In this document: positions 57,173 through 64,000 of the stretch, one piece after another
Position numbering within the stretch: the first letter of the stretch is position 1
Layout of the letters: every line of letters starts with the position of its first letter
NCBI RefSeq assembly: GCF_009909155.2
Contig: NZ_JAAAPM020000006.1
Coordinates: 95,278 to 159,277 of the forward strand
Direction of reading: 5' to 3'
Length of the DNA: 64,000 bases
DNA from: Flavobacterium undicola
GTDB taxonomy: Bacteria > Bacteroidota > Bacteroidia > Flavobacteriales > Flavobacteriaceae
The notes under the pieces: generated by a model
Told to the model about the DNA's origin: nothing
Database searches by the model: none
The model's input: the letters and a program-made list of their open reading frames with translations, nothing else
Program-made: the position numbers and the translations under genes

Positions 57173-58588
57173 TTATTTTGTTAATTCTATTTCTATTTGT
57201 TCCAATGATTTCTCATTTGTTAATTCTATTTCAATTTGTTCTAATGATTTCCCTTTTGTTTCTGTTAAAAAAACTCGTAAAAAAAGATAACCCAACAAAC
57301 AAATTATTCCGTAAAGCCAAAATGTTCCGTAAGCTCCTAAACTATTATTTAATAAGGGGAATGTATAGGTAAGTACAAAACAGGCAGTCCATAATGAAAA
57401 GGTACTTATAGCCATTGCCATAGCTCTAATTTTTACTGGAAATATCTCAGATAAAACTACCCAGGTTACCGGAGCAAGTGTCATGGCATAACAAGCGATG
57501 GCAAGAATTACAAGAATTAAAACTGAAGCACCTGTCACAGCAAAATAATAACAGACACCTAAAAGAGCATAAATACATGCCAATCCTATAGAACCAAAAA
57601 GCATCAAGGCTCTTCTTCCTAATTTATCAACCAGAAGCATACCTACATAAGTAAATATAAGGTTCGTCAAACCTGTAATAACGATGTTAAATAAAATATC
57701 AGAGACACCATAACCCGCTGCTGAAAATATTTCCTGGGCATAATTAAAAACAACGTTAATTCCACACCATTGTTGAAAAGCTGCTATGACAATTCCTAGT
57801 AAAAGAATCTTAGGCATTTTTCCCTCAAACAGCATTTTATAACTAACTGCTTCTTTTGTAGCACTAACTGTAGATTTCAATTGTTCGATTTGGTTTAAAG
57901 CAAATTGAACACCACCAATTTTGGTAAAAATAGCTTGCGCTTTTTCGTATTTGTATTGACTAGCCAGCCATCTCGGACTTTCCGGAATAATTAATATTAA
58001 GGCAAAGAAAGACACAGAAGGTATCGCTCCTGCCCAAAACATGTATCTCCAACCCCATTGTACATTCCATGAATCTAACAAAATACTGCCATCAACGATA
58101 GGCTTTGCGATAAACATATTTACGATTTGTGCAGCCAGAATACCAAAAACGATTGTTAATTGATTAATGGATACAAACTTCCCTCTTGATTCACTTGGTG
58201 CTATTTCGGCTATATACATTGGAGAAAGGTTAGATGCAATCCCGATACCAATTCCTCCTATTACTCTCCAAACAATAAACATATTTATGCTATTCACACA
58301 TCCCGTCCCAACAGCTGCTAATGTGAATAAAATCGAAGCCACAATCATCAATGGTTTTCTCCCATATTTATCAGACATACTTCCTGAAACCATCACTCCT
58401 AATAAACAACCTAAAATAGCACTTCCCATTACCCAGCCCTGCATTGAAGGAGCATCAGTTATATTGAAAAAAACTTCATAAAAAGGCTTAGCACCTCCAA
58501 TAACTACCCAGTCATACCCAAATAACAATCCACCCAAAGCAGAAACTAAAGCGATGAAAAGCAAATAAGAAGAATTATTTTTACTCAT
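57173..58588 (-). CDS. Sugar porter (MFS, XylE/GLUT-like), first gene of the second glycan operon
   Basis: The 471-residue inner-membrane protein has 12 helices and the sugar-porter signatures: SDKYGRKPLMI (helix 2-3 loop), WRVIGGIGIGIASNLSPMYIAE, PESPRWLAS after helix 6, VDKLGRRALM (helix 8-9 loop) and TETKGKSLEQIE at the end. It imports a monosaccharide such as galactose, xylose or glucose by proton symport. The C-terminus carries a tandem duplication (KSLEQIEIELTNE repeated), matching near-identical DNA at 57176-57250. It leads the operon and has a promoter just upstream. Confidence 0.9.
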   Translation of the reverse strand: MSKNNSSYLLFIALVSALGGLLFGYDWVVIGGAKPFYEVFFNITDAPSMQGWVMGSAILGCLLGVMVSGSMSDKYGRKPLMIVASILFTLAAVGTGCVNSINMFIVWRVIGGIGIGIASNLSPMYIAEIAPSESRGKFVSINQLTIVFGILAAQIVNMFIAKPIVDGSILLDSWNVQWGWRYMFWAGAIPSVSFFALILIIPESPRWLASQYKYEKAQAIFTKIGGVQFALNQIEQLKSTVSATKEAVSYKMLFEGKMPKILLLGIVIAAFQQWCGINVVFNYAQEIFSAAGYGVSDILFNIVITGLTNLIFTYVGMLLVDKLGRRALMLFGSIGLACIYALLGVCYYFAVTGASVLILVILAIACYAMTLAPVTWVVLSEIFPVKIRAMAMAISTFSLWTACFVLTYTFPLLNNSLGAYGTFWLYGIICLLGYLFLRVFLTETKGKSLEQIEIELTNEKSLEQIEIELTK

Positions 58589-58613
58589 GATTTTAAAATT
58601 TATATTATTAAGA

Positions 58614-58641
58614 CAAATTTAGAGGTATAACAGTAGTCAAA
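58614..58641 (-). promoter_or_regulatory. Promoter of the second glycan operon
   Basis: On the minus strand a TTTG (58638-58641) is followed after 16 bases by TAAATTTG (58614-58621), a full -7 consensus match, 26 bases before the ATG at 58588. The arrangement is the same as that of the mannan susC promoter. The rest of the 334-base gap to the AraC gene is AT-rich and without other clear signals. Confidence 0.5.
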
Positions 58642-58922
58642 AAATGCAAAAAACAAATAAAAAGATGTATAAAACAACTATTATATCTAATGTAATCGTT
58701 TGCCCTAAATTAAAACACAGTACTGCATTATTTTTAATAAAAATTTTTATAGTGTTTTTTTTAACTTAATTTACCCATAAATAACTAATTTTGAAGACAA
58801 ATAATTTTAAAAAACAGAATTTAAAACAAAAAACAGATTAAAAGAATTACTACAGATATATAGTCAAACTTTTAAAACCTGTATTTTTTAACTTATTTAT
58901 TACAAATTTAAATTTTAGACAA

Positions 58923-59801
58923 ATGGAACATATTGCTGATGGTTTTAAAGGAGAAAGAGCAATTGTATTACCCTATAGTATTCGGAATTTCCAAACAAAT
59001 AATGAACTAACTAAATCACTTTATATTACCCATATTGGTTATTATCCAAATGCGAAGAATCATTTTCGTAAACGTTCAAAAGGAGCACTAGAAGATATTT
59101 TAATTTATTGCGAAAAAGGGAAAGGAACGATAACAATAGAAAACGAACAATTTAAGCTTACAGAAAATCAAATTTTAATCATTCCTGCAAACAAGCCTCA
59201 TTCTTATGAGTCTGAAATTTCAGACCCCTGGAGTATTTATTGGATTCATTTTAGAGGTACTAAATCTTCGGTATATTCGCCTCCTACTGAGAAAATTATA
59301 AGTTTAAATGATATGAGAATATCAAATCGCTTAGATTTGTTTGAGGAAATGTACCAAAATTTAGAAATGGGATTCTATGCCGATAACTTAGAATATTCTA
59401 GCATTTGCTTAAAACATTTTTTATCCAGCATAAAATACATTGATCAATTTATAAGAACAAAATCAATTAACACATCGGATTTAGATACAATTCCTATGAG
59501 TATTATTTTCATGAGAGATAACCTGACTAACAAATTAACTCTAAGTCAAATCGCAAAACATGTAGGTTATTCCGATTCTTATTTTCGTAATTTGTTTTTA
59601 GAAAAAACATCCTTTACACCAATTGAATATTTAAACAAATTAAAAATTCAAAAATCTTGTTCATTATTGCAATTTAGTAACATGAAAATAAATGAAATTG
59701 CCTACTATCTGGGTTATTATGACCCTTATCATTTTTCAAAATCATTTAGTAAAGAAATGGAAATTTCGCCTCGTGAATATCGTAAAAAATATAAAAACTA
59801 G
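58923..59801 (+). CDS. AraC-family regulator of the second glycan locus
   Basis: The 292-residue protein has an AraC-type N-terminal sugar-binding cupin (RSKGALEDILIYCEKGKGTI and the LIIPANKPHSYESE metal/sugar-site region, about 50-105) and a C-terminal double helix-turn-helix at about 195-292 (LTLSQIAKHVGYSDSYFRNL, KINEIAYYLGYYDPYHFSKS). It diverges from the sugar porter operon. This build is that of true AraC-like sugar sensors, so it probably activates the operon when its sugar is present. Confidence 0.9.
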   Translation: MEHIADGFKGERAIVLPYSIRNFQTNNELTKSLYITHIGYYPNAKNHFRKRSKGALEDILIYCEKGKGTITIENEQFKLTENQILIIPANKPHSYESEISDPWSIYWIHFRGTKSSVYSPPTEKIISLNDMRISNRLDLFEEMYQNLEMGFYADNLEYSSICLKHFLSSIKYIDQFIRTKSINTSDLDTIPMSIIFMRDNLTNKLTLSQIAKHVGYSDSYFRNLFLEKTSFTPIEYLNKLKIQKSCSLLQFSNMKINEIAYYLGYYDPYHFSKSFSKEMEISPREYRKKYKN

Positions 59802-59823
59802 GACTAAACAATGAACTTATGAA

Positions 59824-60102
59824 TTACAAAACCTGAGTCGTTTTATAAACCTGAATAGGAGAAGCCAATAAGGTTTCGCTTTCGGCTATAAAATCGATTA
59901 AGTACTGTTGACTATTGTGTATATCAAGCCCTGCCTGATCTTTCCATTCTTCCCAAATTATAAAAACATTTTCGGAGTAATGTAAGTCATAACGAATACA
60001 GGCAGCTTCTTTTCTGGTGTTGGTAACCAGATTGTGAACCATCTCCTTAACTACTTCAATAGTTTCTTTTTTGCTTTTTATAATAGCTGTAATCGAAATC
60101 AT
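59824..60102 (-). CDS. Antibiotic biosynthesis monooxygenase-domain protein (YgiN-like)
   Basis: The 92-residue cytoplasmic protein has the ABM dimeric ferredoxin-like fold pattern: MISITAIIKSKKETIEVVKE, ACIRYDLHYSENVFIIWEEW with the conserved YxLH and W, and a C-terminal IQVYKTTQVL strand. Related proteins oxidise quinols or act as sugar-linked accessory proteins in Bacteroidota loci. It is convergent with the AraC gene, 22 bases away. Confidence 0.82.
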   Translation of the reverse strand: MISITAIIKSKKETIEVVKEMVHNLVTNTRKEAACIRYDLHYSENVFIIWEEWKDQAGLDIHNSQQYLIDFIAESETLLASPIQVYKTTQVL

Positions 60103-60278
60103 AATTCTATAAAATTTTAAAAATTGGCTTTAAATAATTGGTAAAATCCTGTTTAAAGATAATACTATTTTCTGTTTTTTCTATTTTTTCGAACTCGTGA
60201 AAATTAAAAGTGAACAAGGGTTTCATTTTTCAAAAAAGCATATTTGTAAAAGTAAACTTCAATTTTACTAACTCCACT

Positions 60279-60484
60279 GTCCTTAGCTTCCACAGTCGAG
60301 TGTCAAATGTTTGAAGAATACGTAAAAAGAAAATCTGTTTGAGCGTAGCGAGTTATTTTCTTTTAGTATTCGAAAACTAATTTGACCGACGAGGAAGCGC
60401 AAGACTTGATTTTTTTGTTTCTTTTTTGATCAAGCAAAAAAGAAAATTAGTAGACCATAATTTCACATTTAATAAAAAGTCATT
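60279..60484 (-). repeat. Interspersed structured repeat, copy 2 of 3 (inverted)
   Basis: The reverse complement of copy 1 with a handful of substitutions, running from GTCCTTAGCTTCC at the left to the AAGTCATT end at the right. It shares the stem form GAATAC/GTATTC with copy 3. The surrounding gap (60103-60817) contains no supported gene apart from this repeat and the terminator at its right. Confidence 0.85.
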
Positions 60485-60712
60485 GGCTAGAACTGACGAA
60501 AAACTAATTACACCCAATCGATTCTAGTAACGTTTTAATAGACATAATCCCTAATTCAGCCGATTTAACTTTATTAATTCATCAGTATGTTTTAATTTTA
60601 TAGAAAACAATATAAAACAACAATGAAATCATGGAAAAAAGAGCCCATCAATATAAACTCACACTCGAATACCCGCCGCAGATTCAGAATAAATAATTTC
60701 GAATAAAAACCA

Positions 60713-60752
60713 AAAAAAAAGGATTTCACTGTTTAAAGTGAAACCCTTTTTC
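60713..60752 (-). terminator. Terminator after the SSS symporter gene
   Basis: TTTCACT (60724-60730) and AGTGAAA (60736-60742) form a stem extended by GG/CC and A/T tracts. It lies about 66 bases after the stop of the symporter gene. Just upstream, 60485-60712 holds only a 21-residue frame (MEKRAHQYKLTLEYPPQIQ) at 60631 that may be a gene fragment; its origin is unknown. Confidence 0.65.
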
Positions 60753-60817
60753 AATTAAAAAACTAAACTATAATCTAAGCAATCTTTTCTTTTTATCTTT
60801 TTTTTAAAACTTAAAAA

Positions 60818-62455
60818 TTACCAAAAGACAGTATATAATGCTACTAATACACTGCAGATAATAAATGACCCAACAATAAACCCTGAAGACACTTTAAACA
60901 TGGATGTATCCACTTCTATCTTGTGTTTTTCATGTAACACGACTGGTTCAGGTTTTAAAAGGCTAACTCCTACCATTATAAATACTATCAAAAAGAAAGC
61001 AATCGTCATTCTGTCTAAAAACGGGAAATCAGGGAAAGCCCCGTTTGTCCATACAGGCAGGAACTTTAATACCGTAGCAATAGGCACTGTCAGCAATGCA
61101 CCGGCAAGTCCGGCTGAAGCGGTAGTCTTCTTCCAAAACATTCCCAACATAAATATTGCAAGTACTCCTGGTGAAAAGAAACCTACATATTCCTGAATGA
61201 ACTGATAGGCCTGATCTAAGGTTTTTAACGAAGGGGCAACAATAGCACCGATAATCATAGCCACTACGACAGTCAATCTTCCTACACGCACCAATTTTCT
61301 TTCAGAGGCATTTTTATTAAAATATTTTCTATAAATATCTAATGAAAAAATCGTCGAAATACTGTTGGCTTTTCCTGCTAAAGAAGCCACAATTGCAGCC
61401 GTTAAAGCAGCTAAAGCAATTCCTTTTAAACCGGCAGGCAATAAATTCATCAATGTTGGATACGCATGATCTGGTTTTAAAACTCCTGCAGCATCAACCA
61501 TTTCTTTTTGAAACATTCCGTTTTCATGCATTACATACATGGCAATACCCGGCAAAACGGCAATAACCGGAACTAATAATTTTAAAAAGGCTGCAAACAA
61601 AATTCCTTTTCGGGCGGTTTTTAAATCGGCACCCAAAGCTCTTTGAACGATGTACTGATTGCAACCCCAATAAGCCAGATTATTGATTAGCATCCCTCCT
61701 ATGATTACAGACATTCCGGGTAATTCTTTATAATGCGGATTCGATTTATCAAATATCATTTGTAAATGACCGGGTGCTTTGTCGGCTATAATTGATAATC
61801 CTTTAAAAATATCTTTTCCAAATCCAAACTGCTCTGAAAGTAAGGTTAGTGCCAAATAAGTGGTAACCAAACCTCCCAATATCAATACGATTACCTGAAA
61901 CATATCGGTATAACCAATTACTTTCATTCCTCCTAAAGTAACTATAACAGAGAACAAACTCAATCCGATAACGCAAAATTCAAAGCTAACCGGAGCAATC
62001 GATGAAATGGCCAAAGCGCCTAAATAGATAATAGAAGTAAGATTTACAAACACATAAATCAAAAGCCAAATCACAGCCATAATTGCACTTACAGTATCAT
62101 TATATCGTTTTGCCAAAAATTGTGGCATCGTAAATATTTTGTTTTTAAGATATACCGGCAAAATAAACACAGCAACGATAATTAATGTCGCTGCCGACAT
62201 CCATTCGTAAGAAGAAATAGCCAGACCAAGTGCAAAGCCCGAACCACTCATACCTATAAAATGCTCTGCCGAAATATTAGAAGCAATCAATGACGCTCCA
62301 ATAGCCCACCAGGTTAGCGAACCTTCAGCCAAAAAATAATCGTTAGAACTGGTAACTGCATTTTTCTTACTTCTGTAAATGTACATTCCGTAGGCCGTAA
62401 CAATAACAAAGTAAATCAGAAAAACAATATAATCTGCGGGTTGTAATACATTCAT
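60818..62455 (-). CDS. Sodium:sugar symporter (SSS/SGLT family)
   Basis: The 545-residue inner-membrane protein has about 14 helices. It matches the SLC5/SSS family close to bacterial SGLTs: SNDYFLAEGSLTWWAIGASLIASNISAEHFIG (Na2-site helix 1), WGCNQYIVQRALGADLKTARKGI and KANSISTIFSLDIYRKYF (the helix with the SxxS sodium ligands). It imports a sugar such as galactose or glucose with sodium. It lies beside the second glycan locus and gives a second monosaccharide uptake route besides the sugar porter. It has its own promoter box and terminator. Confidence 0.9.
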   Translation of the reverse strand: MNVLQPADYIVFLIYFVIVTAYGMYIYRSKKNAVTSSNDYFLAEGSLTWWAIGASLIASNISAEHFIGMSGSGFALGLAISSYEWMSAATLIIVAVFILPVYLKNKIFTMPQFLAKRYNDTVSAIMAVIWLLIYVFVNLTSIIYLGALAISSIAPVSFEFCVIGLSLFSVIVTLGGMKVIGYTDMFQVIVLILGGLVTTYLALTLLSEQFGFGKDIFKGLSIIADKAPGHLQMIFDKSNPHYKELPGMSVIIGGMLINNLAYWGCNQYIVQRALGADLKTARKGILFAAFLKLLVPVIAVLPGIAMYVMHENGMFQKEMVDAAGVLKPDHAYPTLMNLLPAGLKGIALAALTAAIVASLAGKANSISTIFSLDIYRKYFNKNASERKLVRVGRLTVVVAMIIGAIVAPSLKTLDQAYQFIQEYVGFFSPGVLAIFMLGMFWKKTTASAGLAGALLTVPIATVLKFLPVWTNGAFPDFPFLDRMTIAFFLIVFIMVGVSLLKPEPVVLHEKHKIEVDTSMFKVSSGFIVGSFIICSVLVALYTVFW

Positions 62456-62512
62456 AATTGGGTTGGGTTGGTTTATTTTTGATTAATAGATACTACTTAA
62501 AACGTATCTATA

Positions 62513-62520
62513 CAAAAATA
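62513..62520 (-). promoter_or_regulatory. -7 box for the SSS symporter gene
   Basis: TATTTTTG on the minus strand matches the consensus, 58 bases before the ATG at 62455. No -33 element is clear. Confidence 0.35.
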
Positions 62521-62638
62521 GAATCTAAACGAAATCTGAATATGGATAATTTGTGCTAATACATGGATTATTTTTACAGGAATGATAAAAAAAACAATGA
62601 ATTATTTTGAAAAACCTATTATAGCTAAACAAATTAAA

Positions 62639-62672
62639 CAAAAAATGCTTCTCGATTGAGAAGCATTTTTTG
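62639..62672. terminator. Bidirectional hairpin terminator
   Basis: CAAAAAATGCTTCTC and its complement GAGAAGCATTTTTTG form a perfect 15-bp stem with a GATT loop, bounded by A and T tracts. No gene clearly ends here, so it may be left over from a lost gene. Confidence 0.8.
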
Positions 62673-62821
62673 TTTTTAATAAGCAGTAGAATGAAATTAT
62701 CAAAAACGTCAGTTCGAGGTATAATTTTTTTACAAAAAAATGCAATATAAAATGACGTATTATTTTTATATATTGTTTTGTCTAAATAATTGAAAATCAA
62801 TTTTTTAGACAAAAACGTCAA

Positions 62822-62932
62822 TGGTAGTGTTTTTTGTGTAGTGAAACGGAACAAAAAATGTATCGAGAACCGTTTTTAATAAAATTTTTCTTGTTCTCGA
62901 TACAATCCCGCCCAAAAGCGGGATCACTACCA
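62822..62932. repeat. Composite nested palindrome
   Basis: Three pairings nest in 111 bases: outer TGGTAGTG (62822-62829) with CACTACCA (62925-62932); TGTATCGAGAAC (62859-62870) with GTTCTCGATACA (62893-62904); and ATCCCGC (62905-62911) with GCGGGAT (62918-62924). The inner two hairpins abut. No frame is present. The gap 62456-63140 otherwise holds only the promoter, hairpin and repeat listed here. Confidence 0.7.
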
Positions 62933-62950
62933 ATGAGGTTTTTATCAAAA

Positions 62951-63138
62951 GTGAAAAATTAGATTTACAATTTTCTTTTTTGCTTGATCAAAAAAGAAAC
63001 AAAAAAATCAAGTCTTGCGCTTCCTCATCGGTCAAATTAGTTTTCGAATACTAAAAGAAAATAACTCGCTACGCTCAAACAGATTTTCTTTTTACGTATT
63101 CTTCAAACATTTGACGCTCGACTGCGGAAGCTAAGGAC
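62951..63138 (+). repeat. Interspersed structured repeat, copy 3 of 3
   Basis: Same orientation as copy 1 and about 95% identical over the core (62969-63138). It has the GAATAC/GTATTC stem pair shared with copy 2. It ends with GCTAAGGAC immediately before the remnants of a small HTH gene, so it may have displaced that gene's start. Confidence 0.85.
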
Positions 63139-63140
63139 AA

Positions 63141-63502
63141 ACGAATAGTTATAATCAAGAACAAATTTCACCCAACGATGACAATAAAGTATTTATTCCA
63201 ACGAATTTTGAGACAAATAATTCATAACCCAGACCAAAAGCGAAATTGCCAAAGCAATGGGCATAGCCCCTAAAGGATTAAGGGCTTATTTTAAGAAAGA
63301 CACACTACAGTTTGCCGTTTTGTGGAAACTAAGCCTGGTACTTAAACATATTTTTTTGGCGCAACTGGGCGAATACCTGCTGTACCGTTTTGAAACCATA
63401 CAGGAAAAAGCCCTAAAAAAAGAACTGGCTAAAAAAAACGACTATATCCAGAAACTGGAAATCCAGCTCGAAACCTTAAGAGAAATTATACAAAAACAAT
63501 AA
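63141..63502 (+). pseudogene. Small HTH and coiled-coil protein gene with damaged N-terminus
   Basis: From ATG 63257 an 81-residue product is possible, but the coding pattern extends further left. In one frame 63150-63225 reads ISPNDDNKVFIPTNFETNNS before a stop, and after a one-base shift it continues TQTKSEIAKAMGIAPKGLRA, a helix-turn-helix-like start. The rest contains FAVLWKLSLVLKHIFLAQLGEYL and a C-terminal coiled coil (KALKKELAKKNDYIQKLEIQ). No start codon is visible in the upstream part, which abuts repeat copy 3. It is probably a broken small DNA-binding protein of unknown role. Confidence 0.5.
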
Positions 63503-63669
63503 AGCCATAGCTGGGTTTGTAAGATTTATTTATATATTTGAAAAAAAGCACTGGCATTTATCAGACAAAGCCACCCAATTTAAGGGTAATAAGTCTGATT
63601 TTGTCAGACCTATATACAAGTTGGCGAACAGTTTACCTAAAGAGGACGAAACACCAAAAAAACAGAAAG

Positions 63670-63894
63670 ATGAATATAAATAAAAAAAGACATAAGTTAT
63701 TAGAATTGCTTTCTACACAACTTAATAATTTTAATTTAAGAAAATCATCAAACAATACTCAAGCAGTAGATTTTGAAACTATATTTAAAGAATTACAATG
63801 TAACGAAGATGAATTACAAATTATAACTGCTGAATTATATAGCAGTGATGAAATAGACTATTATCGAAATAAATTTATTGAGTTAGTCATTTAG
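63670..63894 (+). CDS. Small protein of unknown function
   Basis: The start at 63670 (MNINKKRHKLLELLSTQLNN) gives 74 residues; the longer frame from a TTG at 63538 adds a basic stretch unlike a gene. The sequence is helical and acidic toward the C-terminus (CNEDELQIITAELYSSDEID). Another frame (63501-63683) reads HWHLSDKATQFKGNKSDFV up to its stop, overlapping this start by 14 bases; it has no start codon and may be a gene remnant. The transposase gene begins 13 bases later, so the C-terminus may have been cut by insertion. No family recognised. Confidence 0.45.
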   Translation: MNINKKRHKLLELLSTQLNNFNLRKSSNNTQAVDFETIFKELQCNEDELQIITAELYSSDEIDYYRNKFIELVI

Positions 63895-63907
63895 TTTCTG
63901 TATTTTT

Positions 63908-64000
63908 ATGTCTTTAAAAACAGTCGTTATGGAAGTATTTGAAGGACAAAGCATACTAAACTTTATAAAAGAATTGCCAAATGATGAAGCTTGCAAAGCT
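63908..64000 (+). CDS. IS1595-family transposase, N-terminal part only
   Basis: The first 31 residues are visible before the window ends: MSLKTVVMEVFEGQSILNFI then KELPNDEACKA. This matches the start of ISXO2-like/IS1595 transposases, in which the short helix with LPxxEACxxYL is followed by a zinc ribbon. A start at the second methionine (63929) is possible. The left terminal repeat of the element could not be identified with confidence between 63850 and 63908. Confidence 0.65.
   Translation, partial: MSLKTVVMEVFEGQSILNFIKELPNDEACKA

Noticed and set aside
62525..62854. A 109-codon open frame on the minus strand
   Set aside because: It runs through the hairpin terminator at 62639 and the edge of the composite palindrome, has no family pattern and low-complexity content; treated as chance.

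Overview
The window is AT-rich chromosomal DNA from a member of the Bacteroidota, most likely a Flavobacterium-type bacterium. This rests on two SusC/SusD glycan-uptake systems, lipoprotein signal peptides of the Bacteroidota kind, TAnnTTTG -7 promoter boxes, and AraC/HxlR/TetR regulators beside glycan and stress genes. No rRNA or tRNA gene was seen. The left edge cuts an epimerase gene and the right edge cuts an IS1595-type transposase gene.

Region 1 (1-16471) is a beta-mannan/galactomannan utilisation locus. A leftward operon (GH26 mannanase, GPH-type sugar symporter, GH130 mannosylglucose phosphorylase, AGE-family 2-epimerase) diverges from an AraC regulator. Rightward genes for SusC, SusD, an IPT/TIG surface glycan-binding lipoprotein, a GH2 enzyme and a GH27 alpha-galactosidase follow. 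The inferred route is surface capture and import, removal of galactose side chains, cutting to mannobiose, epimerisation to mannosylglucose and phosphorolysis in the cytoplasm.

Region 2 (16472-17699) is gene debris: a 27-bp-arm palindrome, a frameshifted XRE/HipB-like regulator, a histidine kinase cut after its second membrane helix, and an 11-bp-period direct-repeat operator.

Region 3 (17700-29966) is a redox/stress island: cupin-carboxymuconolactone decarboxylase, alpha/beta hydrolase, acetyltransferase, NTF2-like proteins, a quinone-reductase-like flavoprotein, two aldo/keto reductases, an NAD(P)-binding protein, a TMEM175-like channel, three AraC regulators and one HxlR regulator. Region 4 (30241-36957) is a TetR-controlled RND efflux operon with four matching operator palindromes.

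Region 5 (36958-40921) holds interspersed repeats, a frameshifted Old Yellow Enzyme gene, and a three-gene array (Abi-like HEPN protein, membrane protein, small secreted protein). Each of these genes is followed by a copy of a roughly 130-bp imperfect palindrome, so the array resembles integron gene cassettes without an integrase.

Region 6 (40955-62455) is a second glycan locus on the minus strand: sugar porter, DUF5107-TPR protein, two GH2 enzymes, surface glycan-binding lipoprotein, SusC, SusD and a GH30 enzyme. An AraC regulator diverges from it, and an ABM protein and a sodium/sugar symporter lie nearby. A beta-galactan-like substrate is plausible but unproven.

Region 7 (62456-64000) carries interspersed repeats, a broken HTH/coiled-coil gene, a small unknown gene and the start of an IS1595-family transposase. 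One repeat family (37162, 60279 inverted, 62951) occurs three times and shows a compensatory base-pair change in its stem.
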